Of a DNA stretch of 64,000 nucleotides, positions 24,975-32,967 are shown piece by piece; positions within the stretch are counted from its first letter, which is position 1, and every line of letters starts with the position of its first letter. Source of the stretch: JAGWNR01 sp964565685 (GTDB lineage Bacteria > Patescibacteriota > Minisyncoccia > Phycocordibacterales > PALSA-1337); assembly GCA_964565685.1 (NCBI GenBank), contig CAZMFR010000001.1:1-64000 (forward strand), written 5' to 3'. A program made the position numbers and the translations under genes. Below the pieces are notes generated by a model, which saw only the letters and a program-made list of their open reading frames with translations, made no database searches and was not told where the DNA came from.

Positions 24975-26885
24975 TTATCCAAACGTAAAAGTATACGCCT
25001 GTACGCCGGGTTTATTAAAGATGATATCTATTCGATGTTGACCTATTATTGAATCTGAGAAAAGATTATAAAGACGTGAACCGGTTATGGTCAGGATGCC
25101 GTTCTTTACATCGCTTCCCTGCCATTGTTGCGAGATAGGTGCGCCATCGATGAGAATATCGGCTGTAACCGGCTGGCCATCTGCAGAAGCGGCAACCATG
25201 TACATCTTGCTTGCGTCAAAAACATATGATATCGAAGATGAAGAGGAAGTATTTTGCGCATATTCTTGCTCGATATTCCATGTGCCGCCAAGGTAAAAAG
25301 TGTTCGGTGAAAGTTGTGTAGCAACAGTCGGCTTGTTGTAGATTTGCGTACCAGAAACGCCGGGTTGGCCGTTTCCAAAATATTCATTGCGCATAGCCCC
25401 AAAATACGTTTCAGGGCTGTTGGCATTCACTTGTACCACGCTTGGCAGAGAAGAAATCGCTTCGATGACATCCTCTGGCTCGCCCAGCTTTTGGTGCAAG
25501 ATATTCAATTGCTTTACTATTTCCGCTTCGGTATCTGGATATCCGCCCTCGCCGATATGGTCATAAACTATATTTCCGTTCACATCAATCAGATATTTGT
25601 GCGGCCAATATTCGTTCTGGTATGCGTTCCATGTCTCGTAGTCATTGTCAAGGACGATCGGGAACGTCAGATTGAATTGTTTTGCGGCGGCAGTGACGTT
25701 ATTTATATCTTTTTCAAAAGCAAATTCCGGTGTATGAATGGCTATGATTTCAAGTCCATCTGCTTGATACTTGGTCCACCAATCCTCAAGATATGGGAAC
25801 GTCCGCTCGCAATTGATGCAGGAATAATCGATGAAGTCTATCAAAATAACTTTCTTGCCGATAAATTGGCCTATGGTTATCGGCGCGCCGTTCGGCGTAT
25901 TGACAAAGCCGGAAGGATCGGCGATTTCGATATATTTGCCTTCGTTGCGCTCGTCAGGAATTTGCTTGCTTCCGCCAAACAGATTTTGCAAGAATGAACC
26001 GCCGCTGGAGCTTCCGCTTTGATTTTCATTTGAATCAGTTGAAGTGGAGACGGTTGTGGGCATTGCCATAGTCGGCGAAGCGCTCGTACCTGCTTCATTA
26101 TTGATCGTTAGGATTCGATCATTTGGTCCAACTCTTCCTTGCAAAATCTCCGTGATCGCTTGCTCAACCCTTGTCACATCAAAAAATCCGCTATCCAAGA
26201 TATCTGCTTCAACTTTCTTGTCAAAGCCAATGGCGATCACCACGGACAAAAGTATAAAAATGACCCCGAGCGTCTTTCGAAACCAACCATACGGGTTCGC
26301 CGCCCATTCGAGCTTGTTGACCAGCTTTTGACCGATCCAAGAGATAAGAAGCAGAACAAGAGCAAGGCCGATTATATATGCAGCAAGATCTGCTAATCCC
26401 CTGGCCAATGATTGCGGCAAGACTGTGGCAAGAATGACAAAGAAGGTCGGCGAACAGGTTGTAAATACCGGACCAAGCGCTGCACCGACGGCAATATCGG
26501 CCCACCAGTTTCCGCGCGACTGATATCCTCTGCCGAGCCACTTGTCTGGATTCGCGTGTCCTGGGATCTTCAATATCATCTTTGCCCATGCGTCTGGGAA
26601 TATTAGAGTCAAACCAAAAAGGACAAGTATCGTCGCCGACACATAGCTCCAAAAAGACGGCGAAGCAGTGATGAGAGCTGTCGATCCTTTCAAGATAAGT
26701 GTAAAGACGAAAACGGAGATCGACAGCGCGCCGATGATCACGAACGGCCGCTTCTTGTTCCCTGATTCAGCCACGCTTGATCCTAGTATCACTGGCAAAA
26801 GCGGCAACACGCATGGAGCGAGTATCGTCAGCATGCCTGCGGTAAATGAAATAATGAAGAAAATCACGTGACAGAAGTATATCAT
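24975..26885 (-). CDS. DipZ-type protein: CcdA membrane domain plus thioredoxin domain
   Basis: The protein has 636 residues. Residues 1-230 form a CcdA/DsbD-like membrane domain with the paired cysteines in LAPCVLPLLP and TTCSPTFF, which pass electrons across the membrane. A Ser-rich linker leads to a TlpA-like thioredoxin domain with CxxC in YSCINCERTFPYLEDW (about residue 360). A C-terminal beta domain (NTFYLGGTWNIEQEYA) is typical of DipZ. It probably supplies outside reducing power, which fits the neighbouring msrA and msrB. Confidence 0.88.
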   Translation of the reverse strand: MIYFCHVIFFIISFTAGMLTILAPCVLPLLPVILGSSVAESGNKKRPFVIIGALSISVFVFTLILKGSTALITASPSFWSYVSATILVLFGLTLIFPDAWAKMILKIPGHANPDKWLGRGYQSRGNWWADIAVGAALGPVFTTCSPTFFVILATVLPQSLARGLADLAAYIIGLALVLLLISWIGQKLVNKLEWAANPYGWFRKTLGVIFILLSVVIAIGFDKKVEADILDSGFFDVTRVEQAITEILQGRVGPNDRILTINNEAGTSASPTMAMPTTVSTSTDSNENQSGSSSGGSFLQNLFGGSKQIPDERNEGKYIEIADPSGFVNTPNGAPITIGQFIGKKVILIDFIDYSCINCERTFPYLEDWWTKYQADGLEIIAIHTPEFAFEKDINNVTAAAKQFNLTFPIVLDNDYETWNAYQNEYWPHKYLIDVNGNIVYDHIGEGGYPDTEAEIVKQLNILHQKLGEPEDVIEAISSLPSVVQVNANSPETYFGAMRNEYFGNGQPGVSGTQIYNKPTVATQLSPNTFYLGGTWNIEQEYAQNTSSSSSISYVFDASKMYMVAASADGQPVTADILIDGAPISQQWQGSDVKNGILTITGSRLYNLFSDSIIGQHRIDIIFNKPGVQAYTFTFG

Positions 26886-26944
26886 TAACTTTTTAAAACG
26901 AAAAACGGCTAAAGATGCTTGATCTGTCTATATCGTACAAATAT

Positions 26945-26966
26945 GTTGACATCTATGTAATACATG
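26945..26966 (+). promoter_or_regulatory. Promoter with imperfect palindrome, upstream of PEP-CTERM-like gene
   Basis: A perfect -35 TTGACA, then TAAATT at 16-bp spacing. The spacer and flanks form an imperfect palindrome (ACATCTATGTAATACATGT), a possible operator. Confidence 0.45.
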
Positions 26967-27018
26967 TTAAATTATAATCAAAGCAATAGAACATCGACAA
27001 AACATAAACAGTTAAAGA

Positions 27019-27741
27019 ATGAAAACGACATTAGTCTCTCTATTCACGTTGGTGGCCATCAACATCCACGCGAGTCTTTCGATTGGATCGAAAGGCACTG
27101 TGGTCTTATACCAGAATACGAGCCAGTATTCTGGACAGAACGGAGAAGGGGCGTTCATGATGTATTCTCCGCAGATCAATGGCGGAGCGGGCACCCTCAC
27201 GCTCTGCGTTCAACCGGACGTAGGATTTATGCCAGGATCAGGCAACCAATACTCCTTCATTGTCAACAGCGGATCAGTCGGGAGTACGGTCGGTGTGGAC
27301 ACAAAAGACCCATTCACTGGCGCACCGATGAACAGTCTGACCATAGGCACTGCCTATCTATTCAGCCAATTCTCAGCCGGGACTCTAGCCGGTTTCGACT
27401 ATACCTATGGCCGTGGATTTACCCAGAGCGCCACAGACCTAGAGGATGCCATCAATTCTCTCCAGGGTTATGGTCCAGCTACTGGCGGTGGAGTTTATTT
27501 TGTAGATCTGGCGGAACAAAAGCTGGATCTCAACGCCGCCGGCGTTATGAAAAATGCCAATGGCGCTTACGACGTCGGAGTGCTCAACTTGTATTACCCA
27601 GACGGCGACGTGGCACAAAACCAGTTAGTCATGATGACGCCCGTATCGGAAGCATCGACTTGGATATGGGGATGTCTGACTCTGGCAGTCGTCGGCGGCG
27701 GTATCGCCAAGAATAGGATGAAAAATGGACAAGATCTATGA
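27019..27741 (+). CDS. Exported protein with PEP-CTERM-like C-terminus
   Basis: The protein has 240 residues. There is a signal peptide (VSLFTLVAINIHASLS), a Gly/Ser/Thr-rich middle (AYLFSQFSAGTLAGFDYTYGR, then SATDLEDAINSL), and a C-terminal tripartite signal: VSEASTW, a hydrophobic helix (WGCLTLAVVGGGIA) and a basic tail (KNRMKNGQDL). That order, and the Ala-Tyr-Leu-x3-Phe block, match exosortase cargo of Gram-negative bacteria, which is unexpected here. No exosortase is in the window. A strong terminator follows. Acquisition from another phylum is possible. Confidence 0.65.
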   Translation: MKTTLVSLFTLVAINIHASLSIGSKGTVVLYQNTSQYSGQNGEGAFMMYSPQINGGAGTLTLCVQPDVGFMPGSGNQYSFIVNSGSVGSTVGVDTKDPFTGAPMNSLTIGTAYLFSQFSAGTLAGFDYTYGRGFTQSATDLEDAINSLQGYGPATGGGVYFVDLAEQKLDLNAAGVMKNANGAYDVGVLNLYYPDGDVAQNQLVMMTPVSEASTWIWGCLTLAVVGGGIAKNRMKNGQDL

Positions 27742-27761
27742 TTTATCCTTTCGATTCATCA

Positions 27762-27791
27762 ACCCCGCTCAAGAAATTGAGCGGGTTTTTT
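27762..27791 (+). terminator. Rho-independent terminator
   Basis: Perfect 9-bp stem CCCGCTCAA/TTGAGCGGG, GAAA tetraloop, T run. Confidence 0.9.
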
Positions 27792-27877
27792 ATTATATTT
27801 AAAGCCAAGTTCTAACGTCATCAGACATACAAAACATGGACAAATACGCCTGTTTTTCTGCTAAAATGATACTTGTC

Positions 27878-28885
27878 ATGAAAAAACGATCTGGAGTAAT
27901 CATCATAACGACTTTGGCTATGCTGTTTTTGATGACATCCTTATTTTTCGCTCCCAAGATACTTGAATGGAAAGTAGAACAAGAGCAGACTTCTGCCGAT
28001 CAGACATTCCAATATTTTCCCGTCACAGTCGATCCTGCGGACAAGACCATAACCGAAAACGATCAAGTTAATGCTTTCCTGGCGGATCAGCATTCTCTTT
28101 TGGGAGCAGTGATGTCATCAAGTGCCGGAGACCATCTTTGGAACATGCTTGAATCTGTTGCTATAGCTATAGACAATGCTCCGTGGTATCAAAATATCGC
28201 CAGTGTGAGCGGTCAGTTCGTGAATATCACGCCTGGCATGCGAAAAGAACAAATAGCGGCCGCTTTTGGGACAGCGCTGAAGTGGGATGATAAAGAGAAA
28301 CAGGCATTTATAACACCGATCGGCAAAGCATCGCTTCCGTTGTCGGAAGGATCTTTCTCTCCTGGCTTATATCAAGTATATTCCGGCATGACGCCAGAAG
28401 AGGCGCAAACCATGGTAAATGAGCGTTTTGACAGTGATGTCATGTCTCATTACGGGACTTCGACACAAGAAATAGTGCCGCTATATGAGACACTGACTAT
28501 AGCTTCGATCATCCAGAGAGAAACCGTGAGCACAGACGGCATGAGACTATTATCCGGGATAATATGGAATCGGCTTTTCAAGGGCATGGATCTGCAGATC
28601 GATTCGACTCTCCAATATGCAAAAGCAAACGAATCAAGCAGACAGAGCTGGTGGCCGCCCGTCACATCCAGCGATAAATACATCAAGTCCCCTTTCAATA
28701 CCTATATGCATAGCGGCTTGCCACCAGCGCCTATATCAAATCCATCAGTCAATGCTATTTTAGCAGCTCTAAATCCTATAAATACTCCATGCCTTTATTA
28801 TTTGAACGACAAGCAAGGCGTTTTTCATTGTTCCGCCACTTATGCCGAGCATCTATCGCTTGTAAAAAAATATTACGGCAATTGA
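27878..28885 (+). CDS. mltG: Endolytic murein transglycosylase (YceG/MltG family)
   Basis: The protein has 335 residues, with an N-terminal membrane anchor. The catalytic region is recognisable: LTIASIIQRET carries the active glutamate, followed by IWNRLFKGMDLQIDSTLQY, SPFNTYMHSGLPPAPISNP and LYYLNDKQGVFHCS. It cuts nascent glycan strands and sets their length. ATG 27878 is preferred because TGGACA and an extended -10 (TGCTAAAAT) occupy the sequence up to it; ATG 27836 would lie in the promoter. Confidence 0.88.
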   Translation: MKKRSGVIIITTLAMLFLMTSLFFAPKILEWKVEQEQTSADQTFQYFPVTVDPADKTITENDQVNAFLADQHSLLGAVMSSSAGDHLWNMLESVAIAIDNAPWYQNIASVSGQFVNITPGMRKEQIAAAFGTALKWDDKEKQAFITPIGKASLPLSEGSFSPGLYQVYSGMTPEEAQTMVNERFDSDVMSHYGTSTQEIVPLYETLTIASIIQRETVSTDGMRLLSGIIWNRLFKGMDLQIDSTLQYAKANESSRQSWWPPVTSSDKYIKSPFNTYMHSGLPPAPISNPSVNAILAALNPINTPCLYYLNDKQGVFHCSATYAEHLSLVKKYYGN

Positions 28886-28893
28886 CGGCACCA

Positions 28894-30432
28894 TTAATAT
28901 TGCTTGCCCAAAATAGACAACATCTTTGAATACAGCGTAGAGAAAAATCCATATCGATTTTTCCAGCCAGTTAGAGTGATCTCTTTTGATCTGGAAAGAT
29001 AGTCCGCAAATATGCTGTCGAGGGAATTTGCGAGGACCGGATCAGTTATGCCAACAAGATTTTCAGCGTTCAACGCCTCAGAACGATTGTCTACATTTGC
29101 AGATCCGATGAGAGACCATATATCGTCCGCGACAATGAATTTCGAATGGATCATCGATGGCTGGTATTCATATATCTTTACGCCTGCTTGCAACAGCTGA
29201 CCATAATCGAGATGCCATACGGTCCGCAAGATCGGCGCGACTGTGTTTTCTCCCGGCGAGATGATGCGGACGTCTACACCTTCCTTGGCCTTGTCTTCTA
29301 GCACATTCAACAATTCTTGGTCAGGGATTATATACGATGCCGCTATATATAGCTTCTTTTGAGCCGACATAGCAGTCAGTAGGAATGCGTCGCGTACCGG
29401 CTCATAATCTCCGGAGGGAATGCTCGTTATGCCTATGAAAGTGTTTTTGGCTGATATGTCCTGAATCTGCGGATAAAATAGCGGACCTGAAATAACTTCT
29501 CCTGTAGTGTCATTCCAGATTTGAGCGAATGATCCTTGGAGACTCTGAGCCATGGAACCTTTGAATTCGAACATCATGTCTTCGAATGTATCGTCCGGAG
29601 CGCTACCGAACCATTCGCTGGTTATGCCCATACCACCGGTAAATCCGATCCTGCCGTCTATGACTATAGATCGGATGTGATCGCGGCTATTGTATTGCAG
29701 CGGGTTGAGCGGATGAAATTGATGATATTCTCCTATCTTTCCTCCTGCGTCCTCTAGATCGTTTATATAGCTTTTTGAAAGACTATGCGAACCAAAAGCG
29801 TCGAGCAATAGCCGTACTTGCACTCCCCTATGAGCGGCTCTGATGAGAGCGGCAAAGACCTGATCATTGAATGTGCCATCCGCCCACGGAAATGTAGTGA
29901 AATTTATGGATGATGACGCAGCATCCAAAGCGTTCAAGAGGATGGGCAAAAACTCGGCGCCGCTGTCTATCGGTATCACTGCATCGCCCTGTCCGACGGG
30001 GGTATTCGTGAGCTGAGAAAGCGTCTGGATAAACTGCTGTGAGCCGGCCGGAGCGACATCGGTGACGGTGAATGTCTTGTGATCGCCGGTCGGAAAAATT
30101 ATGACCGATATGAAAATAAAGATCAAGGCAGATATGAAGACGCCTGCGATCAGCCGTACCTTTGAATAAGGGCTCTCAGATTCCTTTACGCTCAATAGAT
30201 AATAAAAGACCTCTTGTGGCGTGCCTGAAACGACCCACGCAAAAAATATTAGTATCGGTATGGATGCGATTTTCAAGAAGATGTTTACGCCGTCTGTCCC
30301 ATCGGTAAAGATCACCGCGTACATTAAAAACACAGTGGAATAGCAAAAAACTACGAATATGATATTCATGACTTTCAGCACCTTGTACCATGTCATGCTG
30401 TTCAAATACTCGATCGTTTTATGTTTTTCCAT
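28894..30432 (-). CDS. cls: Cardiolipin synthase-like PLD protein
   Basis: The protein has 512 residues. Three hydrophobic segments in the first 110 residues anchor it. The second HKD motif is intact (MIHSKFIVADD, then GSANVDNRS). The first reads HIRSIVIDG, with Arg in place of the expected Lys, although its follow-up GFTGGMGITSEW is normal. It would join two phosphatidylglycerols or transfer phosphatidyl groups. The Lys-to-Arg change makes full activity uncertain. It follows 30438-30923 by five bases. Confidence 0.82.
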   Translation of the reverse strand: MEKHKTIEYLNSMTWYKVLKVMNIIFVVFCYSTVFLMYAVIFTDGTDGVNIFLKIASIPILIFFAWVVSGTPQEVFYYLLSVKESESPYSKVRLIAGVFISALIFIFISVIIFPTGDHKTFTVTDVAPAGSQQFIQTLSQLTNTPVGQGDAVIPIDSGAEFLPILLNALDAASSSINFTTFPWADGTFNDQVFAALIRAAHRGVQVRLLLDAFGSHSLSKSYINDLEDAGGKIGEYHQFHPLNPLQYNSRDHIRSIVIDGRIGFTGGMGITSEWFGSAPDDTFEDMMFEFKGSMAQSLQGSFAQIWNDTTGEVISGPLFYPQIQDISAKNTFIGITSIPSGDYEPVRDAFLLTAMSAQKKLYIAASYIIPDQELLNVLEDKAKEGVDVRIISPGENTVAPILRTVWHLDYGQLLQAGVKIYEYQPSMIHSKFIVADDIWSLIGSANVDNRSEALNAENLVGITDPVLANSLDSIFADYLSRSKEITLTGWKNRYGFFSTLYSKMLSILGKQY

Positions 30433-30437
30433 GGTTT

Positions 30438-30923
30438 CTATATAAAAACAATAAGAATTATGATCGCTATCTGAAAAGGAATGCCTATAAACGGCTTGTC
30501 ATTGAAATCTTGCTCGGCGTGAATCCATATATGGAACCTCTGCAATGAGACCAGTGGCTGGTGCCGCCATTTGAAATATGCGAATTGAAGGGCGTCTGGA
30601 AGGACTGCCCCGAGAGCGCCTATCATAGGTATCAAAAATAGATGCGGACCATGCAAGGTAAAGAGAAGCAAGGCCAATACAATTCCACACGACATATCTG
30701 CTCCGATCTTCAACAGATCGACAAAGAAGCTCTTGTCTATGGTCATATCATCATCCAAGCTGTTTACGTTGTCTGTTTTCCTGGAAGACAGCGGATAATC
30801 CCAATGCGGTATGGCATCGAGTATGAAATGGCTGGCAAATGCGAGAGTGAATCCTAGGATCGGATGATTTGGGATGCTACTGGCTATTGCGGCGCCTACT
30901 ACGGCATGTGCGGTGAGAGTCAT
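30438..30923 (-). CDS. Multi-pass membrane protein, metal-hydrolase-like
   Basis: The protein has 161 residues. HAVVGAAIASSIPNHPILGF and FASHFILDAIPHWDYP carry histidines and aspartates spaced as in membrane metal-dependent hydrolases of the YdjM/DUF457 type. Four or so hydrophobic segments are present. The family assignment is by pattern only. It is translated just upstream of the cardiolipin synthase, which suggests a link to lipids. Confidence 0.55.
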   Translation of the reverse strand: MTLTAHAVVGAAIASSIPNHPILGFTLAFASHFILDAIPHWDYPLSSRKTDNVNSLDDDMTIDKSFFVDLLKIGADMSCGIVLALLLFTLHGPHLFLIPMIGALGAVLPDALQFAYFKWRHQPLVSLQRFHIWIHAEQDFNDKPFIGIPFQIAIIILIVFI

Positions 30924-30963
30924 GGATAGGATAAGGATACAACACCCCGAGTACGGAATAAAC

Positions 30964-30992
30964 TTGAAATATAGCCACCTTTGTGGTATTAT
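30964..30992 (+). promoter_or_regulatory. Promoter, leaderless GTG start
   Basis: TTGAAA, 17-bp spacer, TATTAT, then six bases to GTG 30999. Confidence 0.65.
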
Positions 30993-30998
30993 GCAACA

Positions 30999-31226
30999 GT
31001 GATCGATAATCTGGAAACCTTGAATTTATCTCCTGCATCGACAGCCGTTTTTGTGCAGTATTACAATAAAAACATTCCTGACGCTTTCCCACGCGCCACC
31101 CTCAAGGCGCTCGAGACCTTCCAAATATCCCATCCTTCCCTTTTCAAAGAAAGCAAGAAATGGATCATCGACAAGCACCGCAAAAAGCTCATGGATTGGC
31201 TATTGTCTTACAAGGAGAAGATATAG
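30999..31226 (+). CDS. Small basic protein, CPR-type hypothetical
   Basis: The protein has 75 residues. I start at GTG 30999 (VIDNLETLNLSPASTAVF), which fits the promoter. It is helical and ends with a very basic helix (ESKKWIIDKHRKKLMDWLL). No motif is recognised; nucleic-acid binding is possible from the charge alone. Confidence 0.6.
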   Translation: MIDNLETLNLSPASTAVFVQYYNKNIPDAFPRATLKALETFQISHPSLFKESKKWIIDKHRKKLMDWLLSYKEKI

Positions 31227-31247
31227 TTCGGTAAATGTACAGTAAAA

Positions 31248-31277
31248 TTAGACATAGTGTCCAATCAATGATATAAT
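31248..31277 (+). promoter_or_regulatory. Promoter of radical SAM gene
   Basis: TTAGAC, 18-bp spacer, TATAAT with TG upstream. A short GACA-TAG-TGTC palindrome overlaps the -35. The leader is about 50 nt with a strong Shine-Dalgarno (GGAGGT) five bases before ATG 31336. Confidence 0.55.
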
Positions 31278-31335
31278 CCATCGCAGTTGGTCCTTTTAAA
31301 CTAAGAAACTTTCAACAAACAAACCGGAGGTAAAA

Positions 31336-32904
31336 ATGAAACTTGAATTGAAACGGCCTTTAAACAATGATTGGCCACTCGTGCGATTTATCGCGCCAAA
31401 ATATCCTGAGGTAAACATATTCTCCGCGAGCAAAATAACGCCGCTTGGGCTTATAAACGTAGCCACATCGGCCAGCATGATGTGGGGATACAGGACGGAG
31501 ATCGTCGATGAAAATAATTACAACGGCCCGTGCGATCGGGACAGCATGCCTGATCATAAAAAACTGCAGGAAGAAAATCCTGCCAGCGTGGTCTGTTTCT
31601 ACTGCGGGCTCACTTCTACCATGGATCGAGTCTATGAATTGTCGAAATTCTACTCTGATCAAGGTTGCATAAACATGGCCGGAGGATGGCACGCTCATTA
31701 CTGTCCTGACGAGGTTTTGGGAAACAACTTTGACATCGTCATACACGGAGACGGAGAGCTGGTCACCAGGGACATTCTATCCGCGATAATGGACGGCAGA
31801 GAGATCTCTAGCATCAACGGGATCTCGTTTTGGCGAGGATGCGAACGGAAGACAAATCCGCCGAACATGCTCGAGCTGGAGGATATGAGCAGTTTGCCCT
31901 ATCCGGACTTTGGTCTGATAAGGCACGCGAAAAAAGTGAAGATATATCCGATCGGCAGGACTCGCGGATGTTCCAAGCATTGCGAATTCTGCAGTGTAAA
32001 GGGGGCGCCGCGCTGGGCAGATCCGCAATATACGTTCAATGTTGTGAAGTGGCTCGTCGAGACTAGAAAAGCCAAGCGCTTTTTTATCGTCGACGATCGG
32101 TTGGATGGAGACCGCGATGGGCTCCTCCGATTTCTGAACATGGTCAGTGAAAAATTCGGCAGCCGTTTGCGGTTCACTGTCCAGATCAGATTGGAAACAG
32201 CAAAGGACACAGAACTCCTTCTGGCCATGAGGAATGCCGGTGTACGGGTCGTCTGCATCGGCTATGAATCGCCGATAGCCGAAGACTTGAAAGCCATGCA
32301 CAAGGGGCTATCGCCCAAAAACATGATCGAATGGACGTTGATCCTGCGCAAATATTTTTGGGTGCACGGGATGTTCATCTTTGGCTATCCGAGCATCGAA
32401 CCGTCCAGACTGTCGGTTGACGAATCGATAAAACGATACAAGTCGTTCATTCGAAAATCGAAGATAAGCAGCATTCAAATCCTGCATCCGGTGCCATTGG
32501 TAGGCACAGAGCTCCGCGCGAGACTCCAAAGCAATGACCGGATCTTTCCGCTAGAGCTCGTGCCGTGGAAAATGTATGACGGCAATTACGCATGTTTTCA
32601 GCCGGATAACATGACCATAACGGAGCTTCAAAACACTCCGATCGAGCTGATGAGATGGTTCTACAGCTATTGGAGCTTCTGGAGGATTCCATTCAGGACT
32701 CTCCTGTTTCCGGTTCATTACCTCGTCGCTGGCTGGCAAAATTGGCATTATAGCTGGCTCCAAGACCTGGTAAAGTGTGGCGGCCATCGTATCCTCGCAA
32801 AGTGGTTCAAAAACCGCACAGGCAAAAACCTAGTCGCGAGGTTGAAAGAGCACATAAAAAGCCGCAATTGTCGCGCTCTGGGAGACGACAAAATCGCCTT
32901 ATGA
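31336..32904 (+). CDS. B12-binding-type radical SAM protein
   Basis: The protein has 522 residues. The N-terminal ~190 residues have the B12-binding-like layout of this family (TPLGLINVATSASMMWGY, then NMAGGWHAHYCPDEVL). The radical SAM cluster motif is RGCSKHCEFCSV (CxxxCxxC) near residue 215. SAM-barrel features follow (FFIVDDRL, IGYESPIAEDL). A ~100-residue C-terminal extension contains Trp/Tyr-rich segments (WHYSWLQDLVKCGGH). The substrate is unknown. A perfect Shine-Dalgarno and strong terminator make this a well-defined single-gene unit. Confidence 0.85.
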   Translation: MKLELKRPLNNDWPLVRFIAPKYPEVNIFSASKITPLGLINVATSASMMWGYRTEIVDENNYNGPCDRDSMPDHKKLQEENPASVVCFYCGLTSTMDRVYELSKFYSDQGCINMAGGWHAHYCPDEVLGNNFDIVIHGDGELVTRDILSAIMDGREISSINGISFWRGCERKTNPPNMLELEDMSSLPYPDFGLIRHAKKVKIYPIGRTRGCSKHCEFCSVKGAPRWADPQYTFNVVKWLVETRKAKRFFIVDDRLDGDRDGLLRFLNMVSEKFGSRLRFTVQIRLETAKDTELLLAMRNAGVRVVCIGYESPIAEDLKAMHKGLSPKNMIEWTLILRKYFWVHGMFIFGYPSIEPSRLSVDESIKRYKSFIRKSKISSIQILHPVPLVGTELRARLQSNDRIFPLELVPWKMYDGNYACFQPDNMTITELQNTPIELMRWFYSYWSFWRIPFRTLLFPVHYLVAGWQNWHYSWLQDLVKCGGHRILAKWFKNRTGKNLVARLKEHIKSRNCRALGDDKIAL

Positions 32905-32916
32905 CATTGGTTCACC

Positions 32917-32960
32917 GCCGTATTGGTTCGTTTCTTACGAATCAATGCGGCTTTTTATTT
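32917..32960 (+). terminator. Rho-independent terminator
   Basis: A 14-bp stem with two G-U pairs (arms 32917-32930 and 32938-32951), 7-base loop, T run. Confidence 0.9.
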
Positions 32961-32967
32961 CGACAAG

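Noticed and set aside
26964..27716. 250-codon frame overlapping the PEP-CTERM-like gene
   Set aside because: It is out of frame with the signal peptide and sorting tail, is rich in Arg/His/Trp, and starts inside the promoter.
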